From positions 13,278 through 77,277 of the forward strand of contig CAJFCJ010000067.1 of assembly GCA_904063045.1 (NCBI GenBank): 64,000 bases of DNA. The letters are read 5' to 3'. This document shows positions 1 through 12,500 of the stretch, in pieces. The translations under genes and the position numbers were made by a program. Position 1 is the first letter of the stretch. Each line of letters opens with the position of its first letter. The notes below the pieces were generated by a model, which was not told the origin of the DNA, searched no databases, and was given only the letters and a program-made list of their open reading frames with translations. The DNA is from Dimorphilus gyrociliatus. Lineage: Eukaryota > Annelida > Polychaeta > Dinophilidae.

Positions 1-2026
1 TCAATATCAGCAAACATTTTTGAATAAAATTTATTTGGCATTATCAAAAATGAATTAATATCTTTTTCTAGTGCCTACCCAAATTCTGTTATAGGATATT
101 GATTTTATTCCAAAAAATCATAGTTAGAGAGTGGCCATGTGAGAAAAATTTAGACAAAGAAAATATTGAATTTTTAGGTATTAAAAGTATTACAGTAGTG
201 AAAAACCTACCTATAGTGTGTGCTTAGAAATATCAGCATAATAACATTAGACTTTAGATATTATAGAACTTTAGTAAGCCTCAAATTTTGTAGGAATTTT
301 AATGGTGGAAGATTAGAAAGACATTTATTTAGTACAATTAGGGTCTATGTTTTGAATAAAATTGTAGATAGAATTACATTACAAATAATAAGATTATTCA
401 AGATAATTGTTCAAATTTTCTGGGAAGAGGATATCATTTACATCAAGTAGCCAACAATCATTATTATATCTCTTTACAAAGATATTAGGTTTTTAAACTC
501 TTGTTTATTGCTATTATTTGAATCGAAGTGTAACCCTTGCTTGTTTATTGCATATTTTTGGTTTTTTCTCACATTTTTATATAAAATTTCTATTCCGAAT
601 TGTTTTTATTCACCTACAAAATAGGTAGATTTATTTTCAAGTATTTAAACTACATTGTAGATAGAATTAGATTATGAATAATAAGATGGGACACTTGTTG
701 AGAGGAGATTGATAAATAGCTTTCAAAATATACAAAGACATTATATATTGTGAATCATTGGTTTTTAGTTAATCAATATCAGCAAACATTTTTTGAATAA
801 AATTTATTTGGCATTATCAAAAATGAATTAATATCTTTTTCTAGTGCCTACCCAAATTCTGTTATAGGATATTGATTTTATTCCAAAAAATCATAGTTAG
901 AGAGTGGCCATGTGAGAAAAATTTAGACAAAGAAAATATTGAATTTTTAGGTATTAAAAGTATTACAGTAGTGAAAAACCTACCTATAGTGTGTGCTTAG
1001 AAATATCAGCATAATAACATTTAGACTTTAGATATTATAGAACTTTAGTAAGCCTCAAATTTTGTAGGAATTTTAATGGTGGAAGATTAGAAAGACATTT
1101 ATTTAGTACAATTAGGGTCTATGTTTTGAATAAAATTGTAGATAGAATTACATTACAAATAATAAGATTATTCAAGATAATTGTTCAAATTTTCTGGGAA
1201 GAGGATATCATTTACATCAAGTAGCCAACAATCATTATTATATCTCTTTACAAAGATATTAGGTTTTTAAACTCTTGTTTATTGCTATTATTTGAATCGA
1301 AGTGTAACCCTTGCTTGTTTATTGCATATTTTTGGTTTTTTCTCACATTTTTATATAAAATTTCTATTCCGAATTGTTTTTATTCACCTACAAAATAGGT
1401 AGATTTATTTCAAGTATTTAAACTACATTGTAGATAGAATTAGATTATGAATAATAAGATGGGACACTTGTTGAGAGGAGATTGATAAATAGCTTTCAAA
1501 ATATACAAAGACATTATATATTGTGAATCATTGGTTTTTAGTTAATCAATATCAGCAAACATTTTTTGAATAAAATTTATTTGGCATTATCAAAAATGAA
1601 TTAATATCTTTTTCTAGTGCCTACCCAAATTCTGTTATAGGATATTGATTTTATTCCAAAAAATCATAGTTAGAGAGTGGCCATGTGAGAAAAATTTAGA
1701 CAAAGAAAATATTGAATTTTTAGGTATTAAAAGTATTACAGTAGTGAAAAACCTACCTATAGTGTGTGCTTAGAAATATCAGCATAATAACATTTAGACT
1801 TTAGATATTATAGAACTTTAGTAAGCCTCAAATTTTGTAGGAATTTTAATGGTGGAAGATTAGAAAGACATTTATTTAGTACAATTAGGGTCTATGTTTT
1901 GAATAAAATTGTAGATAGAATTACATTACAAATAATAAGATTATTCAAGATAATTGTTCAAATTTTCTGGGAAGAGGATATCATTTACATCAAGTAGCCA
2001 ACAATCATTATTATATCTCTTTACAA
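1..2026 (+). repeat. Satellite array, ~773-bp monomer, direct copies
   Basis: Head-to-tail copies begin at 1, 773 and 1546, so the period is 772-773 bp. The third copy is cut at about 2026, where it runs without a break into the coding sequence of the gene at 1941-3111. The copies differ by a few single-base indels, so the amplification looks recent. The array probably continues left of the window. The monomer contains 75 bp that encode the C-terminus of the neighbouring gene (396-470 and 1168-1242 in copies one and two). The same sequence, reversed, fills 3640-6120, and a diverged relative fills 50332-51955. Confidence 0.95.
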
Positions 2027-3111
2027 TCTTGGAATGAACCAGTCTATCATTTACTATGACAGAAGAGGCCATATTATTTTCACTGTCTTGAACATTCTTA
2101 AAGAAATGAAAATTTTTTTGGTAAACAATACCAAGTAATCCTCCATTTTTCTTGTTTGCCAATTGTGTTTGAATGATAATATCTAAAAATTCTCCAACTA
2201 CAAGCTTCTTTGATTTTTTTACTGAGAAAAATTCAGATTTAGAGTGGTTCTGTTTCTTTATTCCAACTACAAATATATTATTCTCAGGTGCTAGAGTCAC
2301 AGTAAAATCTCCAATTTGAATTGGTTTTTTTGTAGAATGCCAGTCTTGATATTTTTGATCCTGAATGTACACTCCATCTAGAGCAATGGTCAAATTATGA
2401 TTATTTAAAGAAAAGACAATCTGATGCATATAGTAGTCATCTTTTAGAACACCAATACAGTAATATTTTGTTTGAAATCTTTAAAAATTTTCAATTTCCT
2501 GTAATAAGTTGAAGAAACATCAAACAAATTGCTTCATTCCCAACCATTCTTATCCTTTACAAAACAGAAAATGTGGATCACCACCACCACCACCTTGACT
2601 TAAAATAGATATGGTACTTGTAAAACTTTTATAGTATGATGAAGGACAATTATAGCGTAATATCTTTTCTTCAAGACCTTCAGTTTCACCATCACTTACA
2701 ATTGATAATGTCAAAGTTACTGTTTGTGATGATCCTAAATTTGAAAATGATGTGGCACCAGTACCTGAATAATCTGGATCAACTTGTATACTGAAAGAGA
2801 AAAAAGAGCAAATTGATATTTACTAAAAGGATCAATCATTTCATACCTGCAAGTATGACCTGGAAAACCTCCCTTGATTTTTATTTCTACTTCATCCCCT
2901 TCATTAAATTCCACTCCATTATCAAAAATAAATCTTGGTGGGGATGTCAATGCAGAATATTCTAAAAATATTAATTAATTGTTACAAAAATTAATATATT
3001 CCAGTAAAATTTGTAAAAAAACAAACAATCAAAATTCAAAACAAAAGACATACCAAATTGACAAAATACAACTGTCAGGCAGATTAAGAAATTCATAGTT
3101 CTTTCTTTCAT
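1941..3111 (-). pseudogene. Secreted protein with inter-alpha-trypsin inhibitor heavy-chain C-terminal / VWD-like domain, probably decayed
   Basis: Four exons can be read on the minus strand. Exon 1 (3054-3111) starts MKERTMNFLICL, a signal peptide. Exon 2 (2847-2961) contains a single Cys in PGHTC. Exon 3 (2561-2790) ends in a poly-Gly run and GDPHF, the motif that opens VWD-type domains. Exon 4 (1941-2498) has a long beta-rich stretch with GGLLGIVYQ and a C-terminal NNDCWLLD, which resemble the C-terminal domain of inter-alpha-trypsin inhibitor heavy chains. All junctions obey GT-AG, with introns of about 60-92 nt. Joining exon 3 to exon 4 gives a stop at the junction, and a second frame change is needed near residue context NITVLV, so this copy is probably inactive unless I misplaced a junction. 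The last 24 codons lie inside the satellite monomer. The family call is from motif resemblance only. Confidence 0.55.
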
Positions 3112-3140
3112 CTTAAAATGCAGAATAAATACTCACATTG

Positions 3141-3148
3141 CTTTTATA
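3141..3148 (-). promoter_or_regulatory. TATA box of the 1941-3111 gene
   Basis: TATAAAAG on the minus strand lies about 30 nt before the ATG at 3111, which implies a very short 5' leader. The stretch around it (3142-3170) recurs inverted at 3329-3357. Confidence 0.4.
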
Positions 3149-3205
3149 GAAAATTTTAACAAAGAATGTAATATATTCATATTGCTATTTGTTAACTATG
3201 ATTAA

Positions 3206-3307
3206 TCAGATTAAAATGAATATCCTATTACAGTATTTGGGTAGGCACTAGAAAAAGATATTAATTCATTTTTGATAATGCCAAATCAATTTTATTCAAA
3301 AAATGTT
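3206..3307 (-). repeat. Diverged satellite fragment
   Basis: About 100 bp match the satellite in reverse orientation, including the stretch GGGTAGGCACTAG. The variant bases resemble the copies at 50332-51955 more than those at 1-2026. Confidence 0.7.
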
Positions 3308-3359
3308 CTTTTTTATAGCCAAAAATTCATTACATTCTTTGTTAAAATTTTCTATAAAT

Positions 3360-3634
3360 GTATTGTATTTGTAGGAATTTCTGGTTTGTCACAACTGTAA
3401 TTGTCCTTTCCAATCATTTACCAACTTGCCAAAGTACTGGTCCAAATAGAACCTTTAAAGTTCGTCCACAAATAGTCTAACAAAGGCAATTTCAGTAGAA
3501 ATTAATAAACAAAACACTAGTATTACATCCAAAGAATATGTATTGAGTAAAATGAGCTTCTAGTTCTAAACAAGCTAGTTTAAACAACTAGCTGATGGTT
3601 AGAAAACTGAACTATCAACTGTTAATTTTGTTAA
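3360..3634 (-). mobile_element. Partial LTR, family A
   Basis: It matches the first ~270 bp of the full LTR at 13734-14668 (GTAGGAATTTCTGG onward) and breaks off where that LTR continues GGGTTTATATACTC. It lies between the 1941-3111 gene and the inverted satellite array. Confidence 0.8.
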
Positions 3635-3639
3635 GTTCT

Positions 3640-6120
3640 ATGATATGGAAAGTTTAAATATTATTATGCTGATATTTTTAAGCACACACTATAGGTAGGT
3701 TTTTCACTACTGTAATATTTTTAATAGCTAAAAATTCAATATTTTCTTTGTCTAAATTTTTCTCATATTCCTACTCACTAACTATGATTATTTGGAATAA
3801 ACAAGTGTCCCATCTTATTATTCATAATCTAATTCTATCTACAATGTAGTTTAAATACTTGAAAATAAATCTACCTATTTTGTAGGTGAATAAAAACAAT
3901 TCGGAATAGAAATTTTATATAAAAATGTGAGAAAAAACCAAAAATATGCAATAAACAAGCAAGGGTTACACTTCGATTCAAATAATAGCAATAAACAAGA
4001 GTTTAAAAACCTAATATCTTTGTAAAGAGATATAATAATGATTGTTGGCTACTTGATGTAAATGATATCCTCTTCCCAGAAAATTTGAACAATTATCTTG
4101 AATAATCTTATTATTTGTAATGTAATTCTATCTACAATTTTATTCAAAACATAGACCCTAATTGTACTAAATAAATGTCTTTCTAATCTTCCACCATTAA
4201 AATTCCTACAAAATTTGAGGCTTACTAAAGTTCTATAATATCTAAAGTCTAAATGTTATTATGCTGATATTTCTAAGCACACACTATAGGTAGGTTTTTC
4301 ACTACTGTAATACTTTTAATACCTAAAAATTCAATATTTTCTTTGTCTAAATTTTTCTCACATGGCCACTCTCTAACTATGATTTTTTGGAATAAAATCA
4401 ATATCCTATAACAGAATTTGGGTAGGCACTAGAAAAAGATATTAATTCATTTTTGATAATGCCAAATAAATTTTATTCAAAAAATGTTTGCTGATATTGA
4501 TTAACTAAAAACCAATGATTCACAATATATAATGTCTTTGTATATTTTGAAAGCTATTTATCAATCTCCTCTCAACAAGTGTCCCATCTTATTATTCATA
4601 ATCTAATTCTATCTACAATGTAGTTTAAATACTTGAAAATAAATCTACCTATTTTGTAGGTGAATAAAAACAATTCGGAATAGAAATTTTATATAAAAAT
4701 GTGAGAAAAAACCAAAAATATGCAATAAACAAGCAAGGGTTACACTTCGATTCAAATAATAGCAATAAACAAGAGTTTAAAAACCTAATATCTTTGTAAA
4801 GAGATATAATAATGATTGTTGGCTACTTGATGTAAATGATATCCTCTTCCCAGAAAATTTGAACAATTATCTTGAATAATCTTATTATTTGTAATGTAAT
4901 TCTATCTACAATTTTATTCAAAACATAGACCCTAATTGTACTAAATAAATGTCTTTCTAATCTTCCACCATTAAAATTCCTACAAAATTTGAGGCTTACT
5001 AAAGTTCTATAATATCTAAAGTCTAAATGTTATTATGCTGATATTTCTAAGCACACACTATAGGTAGGTTTTTCACTACTGTAATACTTTTAATACCTAA
5101 AAATTCAATATTTTCTTTGTCTAAATTTTTCTCACATGGCCACTCTCTAACTATGATTTTTTGGAATAAAATCAATATCCTATAACAGAATTTGGGTAGG
5201 CACTAGAAAAAGATATTAATTCATTTTTGATAATGCCAAATAAATTTTATTCAAAAAATGTTTGCTGATATTGATTAACTAAAAACCAATGATTCACAAT
5301 ATATAATGTCTTTGTATATTTTGAAAGCTATTTATCAATCTCCTCTCAACAAGTGTCCCATCTTATTATTCATAATCTAATTCTATCTACAATGTAGTTT
5401 AAATACTTGAAAATAAATCTACCTATTTTGTAGGTGAATAAAAACAATTCGGAATAGAAATTTTATATAAAAATGTGAGAAAAAACCAAAAATATGCAAT
5501 AAACAAGCAAGGGTTACACTTCGATTCAAATAATAGCAATAAACAAGAGTTTAAAAACCTAATATCTTTGTAAAGAGATATAATAATGATTGTTGGCTAC
5601 TTGATGTAAATGATATCCTCTTCCCAGAAAATTTGAACAATTATCTTGAATAATCTTATTATTTGTAATGTAATTCTATCTACAATTTTATTCAAAACAT
5701 AGACCCTAATTGTACTAAATAAATGTCTTTCTAATCTTCCACCATTAAAATTCCTACAAAATTTGAGGCTTACTAAAGTTCTATAATATCTAAAGTCTAA
5801 ATGTTATTATGCTGATATTTCTAAGCACACACTATAGGTAGGTTTTTCACTACTGTAATACTTTTAATACCTAAAAATTCAATATTTTCTTTGTCTAAAT
5901 TTTTCTCACATGGCCACTCTCTAACTATGATTTTTTGGAATAAAATCAATATCCTATAATAGAATTTGGGTAGGCACTAGAAAAAGATATTAATTCATTT
6001 TTGATAATGCCAAATAAATTTTATTCAAAAAATGTTTGCTGATATTGAATAACTAAAAACCAATGATTCACAATATGTAATGTCTTTGTATATTTTGAAA
6101 GATATTTATCAATCTCCTCT
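3640..6120 (-). repeat. Satellite array, inverted copies
   Basis: Reverse-complement copies of the 1-2026 satellite. The landmark ATGCTGATAT recurs at 4261, 5035 and 5809 (period 774). The first, left-most copy is shorter and more diverged, with an internal deletion near 3800. Each full copy carries the 75-bp coding end of the 1941-3111 gene in the plus orientation (about 4027, 4801 and 5575). With the left array this makes a large inverted repeat around 2027-3640. Confidence 0.93.
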
Positions 6121-6147
6121 CAATATGGTTTAATATAAACCATATTG
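6121..6147. repeat. Perfect 11-bp hairpin at satellite edge
   Basis: CAATATGGTTT and its exact complement AAACCATATTG are separated by 5 nt. They sit at the point where the last satellite copy is cut. Confidence 0.6.
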
Positions 6148-6167
6148 CAATAGAAAAGAACAGATAT

Positions 6168-6203
6168 TGTTTGTAGAATATTGCTGACGAATGTATGTGT
6201 ACA
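6168..6203 (-). mobile_element. LTR family A terminal fragment
   Basis: GCTGACGAATGTATGTGTACA matches the outer end of the family A LTR (14648-14668). Only the last ~36 bp are present. Confidence 0.7.
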
Positions 6204-6212
6204 ATGTTCAAA

Positions 6213-6480
6213 AGAATTTCTGATCAAATATAAAGATCTCCTATTCTCAATTGATCCAATACTTCATCATGCTTACCACATCACAACAGAAGTAGTTTTC
6301 TCAAAGCTAGAAACTGTCACTTGCTGTTAATCTTATTGTAAGAAAGGGGCCTATAGAATCAGGATTGCAAGAAAAGCAGCTGTATTAAGAAGAATCTGCT
6401 GAAGTTAGTCTTTTCACTGGATCAATTACGAATTTACATATTCTGTTCCCATTATTTGGAAATTTCCCAAGAAGAATATG
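6213..6480 (+). pseudogene. Retroelement env fragment
   Basis: The plus strand encodes a short stretch homologous to the envelope-like frame at 37585-38445 (shared context SIDPILHH). It then loses frame with several stops. It is a degraded fragment with no start or end of its own. Confidence 0.6.
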
Positions 6481-6649
6481 AAATTGCTGTAGTCTATTGT
6501 CTTGATATTAATTATTAGTATTATTAACTAATGATTTCCATTCTACATTATTTATTGATTTACTTAGTTAACATTTTCATTTACATTGAGTAATATATTG
6601 TAATAGTAATAAATATGTAGTATACTTAAGCCATAATAAGGTTTATGGA

Positions 6650-6720
6650 GAAAACATCCAAAAGAGAAAACGTCCACAGGAGAAAACATCCACAACTGAG
6701 GAGAAAATGTCCATAGTGAA
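6650..6720. repeat. Degenerate MULE terminal iterons
   Basis: Four imperfect copies of the unit GGAGAAAACGTCCACT lie here. Orientation and position, outside the 3' end of the MULE gene at 6905-8140, match the left end of the intact MULE at 30925. Confidence 0.7.
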
Positions 6721-6904
6721 AGAGAATTTTTCTTTTTAAAACCTTTGGAGATTAAGATGAAAAGGAAAATTGAGAGAATAAATATATAATTTGTATTTAT
6801 GATATTATGATATGTTGAAAACAAAAACTAAAAACTACAAAACAAACTGCAAAAAAATTATAAAAGACTAAGTTTATAACATGGTAACAAGCTAAATGAA
6901 TGAG

Positions 6905-8140
6905 TTATGATGCAATATAAATGCTGGCTGCCTTTTCCAATAAATCTGATGCAGATATTAATCTGACCTCAAATTGCTCCCATAAGCCAAAAATCTGAGT
7001 TTGAATTTTCTGATAAGGCTTTCTCTGTTGTCTACATATCTTTTTCTCACTTAATAATTTCTTGTACAATGTAATCAACTCTGCTTCTCTCTTTAATTCA
7101 TCAATGATAACATACAATGAAGAATTGGCATGGATATTCCTGTTTAATCTATTGTACCATCCTTCCAGGTCATTGTTGGTTCTGATTGCTTCACCATATA
7201 TTGACCAGGTATGTGGTGGGTAATATCCATATAGCCACTGGTTCTTGATGTAATCAATAAATGGTCCTAAATGAGTTGAGGTTGTCTGTTCAATGTTTTT
7301 GAATGCATTTTCAATGATGTTTGATGGCAAAAATGGTAATGTCATTATTTTTTTCATTGCATGGTAACACTCTCCTGTTGCCTTATATTCACAAGAGTAG
7401 CCCAATTCCTAAAATTATTACATTTCTTAATTTTTTTGCAACAGATGATGATAAAAGTTACCTGAATTTTCCTATATACAGATTGGGTCCAGTGAAAGAC
7501 ACATCCTCTAATTATAACCTCAGGATAAACAGATGATAATGCTCTCCAGATACCTTTTTCAAAATCCACCACAAATTTCATTGGGAAATGTTGATTGATC
7601 AGCTCCCTAATGGACTTTTTCTAAGAATTTTACTACTTAAAAAAATTGAAATTAAAAGTATGTATACCTGAAATAATTTCTTATAAGCTGTCTTTTTCTT
7701 CAATCCCATAAATGCAAACAGTAATGGAACTTGTTTCATTTCTCCATGTTTTTTGATGAACCCATGAACTGTGAACAATTGGTAAAATGGGTCTCTGACA
7801 CATTTAAATGTTCCATCCAAAAACCATATCTTTCCTTTAGACAGTAGTTCAATTTGTTTTGGAGTTGAAAAAATTATTATTCTGTCATCTTTCATTTTAA
7901 TATCTTTTACCAGAAACTCATCTGGTATAAATGATATTTCAAAATTTGAGTGAATATCTGTCAGCTCTTCTGGCTGAAATCTTCTTTTTGTCCAATTTGC
8001 CAACCTGGCACAGTTATCCATTGATGGAATAGCATCTTCACAATCACAATGATGTTTTAATACTTCCTCAGCTAAGTGTTTTCCAGAAGAGAAAGTTTCA
8101 ATTTCACACAATTGTTTAATTTTATTTTTAGTTAAAATTT
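6905..8140 (-). pseudogene. MULE-family transposase, N-terminally truncated
   Basis: Three exons align with exons 2-4 of the intact transposase at 31471-33421. The first (7599-8140) includes the catalytic-domain context WFLDGTFK. The second (about 7461-7598) includes VVDFEKG and GCVFHW. The last (6905-7410) includes RTNNDLEGW and the basic C-terminus. Short introns sit at the same positions as in the intact copy. The PHD and FLYWCH N-terminal parts are missing: similarity ends near 8140. The surviving exons are largely open, so decay is mainly by truncation. Confidence 0.8.
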
Positions 8141-8311
8141 ATAGAAACAATCTTTAAAATCAGGACAAACTGGTGAAAGATTGTTAGAGTGAGCTTTTCA
8201 ATAGCCCTACACAACATTTTTAAACATTTTAAATGTTGGTAATTTTTAAAAAATGAATTGGTTGAACAATTTAACTTTGGCAAAGGATTTGAACATCATA
8301 TTGTATTATAG

Positions 8312-8496
8312 GTACAAATGCCGTTACTAAACAAAGAAGTAGTATTGTAATAAAAAAGATATATCAATGTTTAACCGTAAGCGAAATTTTTAAAGGAAAG
8401 GAAATGGATTCGTATCTTTCAATTGTTATAAGTAATGGAATACAGGTGGAAAATAGTAATAAAAATGTTAGACTTGTTCCTAAAGTTGAGCAATAA
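8312..8496 (+). pseudogene. Unassigned open exon-like segment
   Basis: An open frame follows a splice-acceptor-like TATTATAG and runs to TAA at 8494. Its last seven codons lie inside the duplicated unit that begins at 8480. I recognise no domain; it may be the last exon of a host gene cut by the duplication. Confidence 0.3.
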
Positions 8497-8720
8497 GCAC
8501 TTTCTCTCTACAATTTATTTTTATTTCTGAAAATAATATGGCTAACGTGTCAAATGGAATTTCTTGGAATAAATCTCATATGCTCTGCAAATGGCATAAA
8601 TTCACTACTTATATTACTCAGTGACGTAGATATATTTTGATTCTTATAGAATCTTTTTCATAAATTCTTAATGTAAAAAATAAAACATTTAAAAGATCTT
8701 CTCATTCAAATTTCATATGT

Positions 8721-9553
8721 TCATATATTACTTGAGAGTAGGATATTGCCATTTTGCCTGTTTGTGATAGTTGATATAAGGAAAATTAGATATTCAGTAA
8801 TGAACTGATTTTGAAATGATAAGAATGTTATTGACATCATATTTTGTAATTGACAAAAGTTTTCTTGATATTTTATTATTTGAGGTTGTTTAAGAATGAA
8901 CACTTGATAGCATATACTTTCAATACTGTTCATGTTCTTACCAAGGCATTCAATTGTTTGAGTTGTTTTATGACAATTTATAGTTATTTTCCCATATCCC
9001 TGTAATACAATATGGTGTCTTGGAGGTACAGAGTGGTTGACCACAGAACAAAACATATTCTCTACAAACTTTTCAACAATTTGACAATTCGTAACATCTG
9101 TTTCATTTTTTGAACAAATTAAATGTGATATAAAGATATAATTTAGCTCTCCAAAGTTCAAACGATTAAGAAATGCAATATCTTGTCTAATAAATATTTT
9201 ACCCATTGAAAAGCCAAAATGTTTACATAATAAATGAACATCATTTGATTGAAAAACTTGGATAAGACAGTAAATTTTTTGAATAGAAACTTGAAAACAT
9301 CCAATGTAGTGTGTAAAATTATGCTTCTGACCATAATCTTCTTTCAGCTCATCAAATTTCGTAACCAGATGACTGTCCTAAAATTTCTGCAAGTAGGTAG
9401 GTAATGCCTATAAGACCCAAAATCTTTCAGCCAGCACTCTTTACTCAGCTTATTATATTCCACACTTGTGCAAAAATGATCAGTTATACACGATTGAATA
9501 CAAACATCTAATTGAATATTTGCTATGATTCTCGTACCCTTTTCATTTTCCAT
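8721..9553 (-). pseudogene. PAN/apple-SRCR secreted protein fragment, copy 1
   Basis: The frame at 9344-9553 has a PAN/apple-type cysteine pattern (CIQSC, FCTSVEY, ECWL). One base out of frame, from about 9360 down to 8721, follows an SRCR domain: IGCFQVS, LLCKHFGFSMG and ISHLICSKNETDVTNC match the usual order of VEV, VCRQLGF and V.C.G.E..L..C. A single frame slip near 9350 separates the two. The 5' part of the gene is gone, because the truncated pol frame ends directly next to it (9555). Both domains are typical of secreted or surface proteins. The same structure and frame slip occur at 14910-15742. Confidence 0.6.
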
Positions 9554-9554
9554 T

Positions 9555-12500
9555 TTAAAAAATTACAAGTAGTGGTTGACAGCCATTTAGATACCATACA
9601 AGGTCTTCTTTTACAAACATAGATTCAATAAAGTTTCCATATTCATTCAAAGACCCATTATCAATGTTTTCTCCTTCCAATTTGTCTACAACTTTCATTA
9701 GTGGAGTATCTAATACTTGTTCTCTATAGAAGTTTATTTCAACTGGTGTGATTTTTAGTTTCATAATCTGGGCTTGGATTTCAGTTATGTCTTCATCATA
9801 ATCATTGTCTAGATTGTCATCTAAACAATCATCTAATTCTTCTAAGTCCTCTGTATCAATATAAAAGCATTTAAGCATATCCTTTCTTTCTGCTAATTGG
9901 GGAACTGTATTGCCATTTTGTTTTTCTTCATTTAATCTTTCCTTAAGTAAATTACGAAAATCAATTACTTCATCAGTTTCACCAATTCTTGATATCCAGT
10001 CTGCTCTATTAGTTCTTCCTGGTATGTATATTATTTCAAAATCCATATCCATAAGTGCCATCACCCATTTAACAGTACTTGTATTCAGTTTGTTTTGTAC
10101 AAATGTTTGTACCAAATTTTGGTGATCAGTGTAGAGAAAAAATTTCTTATACTGTAGATAATGGGAGAATTTTTGTACTGCCCAATATACTGCAAAAGCC
10201 TCTTTTTGATAAGCTGCATATCTTAGTTGTGTATTGATTAGGAGCTTGGAAGCAAAAGAAATTGGTTTTCTTATTTTCTTTCCATCTTCTTCCCATTCTT
10301 GTTCTAGAACTGCACCAACTGCATAATTAGAAGCATCTGTTGTTAAATAGAATGATTTAGTAAAGTCTGGCAGTTGAAGGATTGGGGGCTCTGTCATTGC
10401 ATTCCTTAGTGTTTCATAAGCTTCCTCTGCTTTTTTTGTCCATTTCAGTTTTTCTGTCTTTTGGTGTACTTTTAATAATTCTCTCAAATGTTTTGTGATT
10501 TTTGCAAAATCTTTAACAAATCTTCTATAATAACCACAAAATGCCACAAAACTCAACAGAGTATTTGCAAACATAGGTAATTTGGCATCTTTTATTTTCG
10601 GAATCTTTTCAGGATCAGTTTCAATACCATTCTGTGTAATTCTATGACCAAGGAATTGAACTGATTCTTGTAAGAATGCACATTTGCTCAGTTTAATTCT
10701 AAAGTCTTTTTCCTTGATTCTTTCCATAAGTTTCTGTAGAGCTACAAAGTGTTCTTCCAATGTTTTGGTAAAAACTATAATATCATCCATATAATTAATG
10801 CAGAAGTTTTCCAATCCATTAATAACAAAATTTGCCATGATATAGCTGAAGTGTGAAGGTGCATTTGCCAAACCAAATGGCATGCAGTTGAATTCAAATA
10901 AACCAAATGGTGTGATAAAAGCAGTTTTCTCCTTATCTTCTTCTTTGATTGGAATATGATGAAATGCACTTGTTAAATCCAATATAGAAAAATATTTGTG
11001 GCCTCCTCCAAGCTTATCAAATAAGTCTTCCTGATGTGGGATTGGATAACAATTCTTTTTTGATTGCTTGTTAAGTTTTCTGTAATCCACACACATTCTT
11101 AATGTTCCTTCTTTCTTTTTCACAAAAACAATGGGTGAAGCCCATTGGCTTTTGCTTGCTCTAATTAGACCATTTTCCAATAATCCATTTAATTGATCCC
11201 TGCATTCCTGCTGTTTGTTGGGTGGCAATCTGTATGGTCTTTGTTTGAAAGGCTTTATATCTTCCAATAATTCAATTGCCATTGGTGGAACATCTGGTGA
11301 ACCAATGTCATTCTGATTTGTAGCAATAATATCTTCATAATTCTTTATCATTTCTTTTAATTCTTCTCTGTTCTTGTCAAGATTATTTTTGGACACATGT
11401 AAATAATTGTCAATTTCTAGTGTATTTGAATTAATATTGTGTACATTTTGATTAGACAAATGTTCAAATTCAATACTTTCCAAATGTAATTCTTCTATTT
11501 CAGGAGTTACTGGATTTTTCTTTTGTTCTTTTTCCACTTTGATAGTTATTCCATCTTCTAATTCTATGTATTGTGGTTTCATTTCCATTTCCATAGCCAA
11601 GTCTTCAGTTTCTTCTTCAGAGGAATTTATGAGAATAACTGAGTCATTGTCAGACTTAGGTATATTTCCAGTCTCTTCATCAGATGAGTCTATAACCATT
11701 ATGGAATCATTGTCATACTCAATTGTGTTACTAGTCTCTTCTTCAGTTGAGTCTATAACAATCATTGAATCATTATCAGGCTCAGTTATGTTATCAAGCT
11801 CTTCCTCAGATGAGTCTATAACAATCATTGAACCATTATCAGAATCAGTTGAATCACTAATTTCATCTTCAGATGAGTTTGTACCATTGATTATATCCAA
11901 ATCTGAGTCTAGGCTGTGATCTGATTCAATACTTGTTTCTGTATCATAATTTTCAGAAGTACTGGAACTTTCATCTGTGCCATAATTGCTATTTGAATCA
12001 AAACCATTGAATCCCTCATAAACTATGCTTGAACCATGAGTGTTGCTTGTATCATAGCCAGTATCTGGATCAGTAACTTCCATTTCTGAGTCCACACTAT
12101 CTGAAACTTCAGATGGAGTATCAAAAACTTCAGATGGAGTGTCAGAATCTTCAAAATACTGTCCCATCATTCCAACAGTTACTTTTTTTACACTGCCTTG
12201 TTTTCCAAATTTTGTTTGGTGATTTTCGTTATATTGCAAAAACTTTCTAACTGGTTGTCCTTTTCTGATAAAGAATGGAAGAGAAACTTGTTTTGTTGCA
12301 AAATCAATAAGAGCTCCAGCATTTTCTAAGAAATCACAACCAAGTATTATAGCCATATCTAGTTTTTCCATAATAAAGAATTCTTGTTCCATAATTCTTC
12401 CATTAAATTGAATATTCAGTTTTGTTTTTCCTTTTGTCTTTAAAGCATTTCCCTCTGCTGAAGTGATGATTGGTAAGCCAGTAGTTTCTTTCTTGATGAA

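Noticed and set aside
1-2026. CRISPR-like or integron-like array in the first 2 kb
   Set aside because: The repeat unit is ~773 bp without spacers and the context is animal.
11539-11919. Plus-strand Ser-rich open frame (also at 17728-18108)
   Set aside because: It is the antisense of the acidic repeat of gag-pol; the repetitive codons keep the other strand open.
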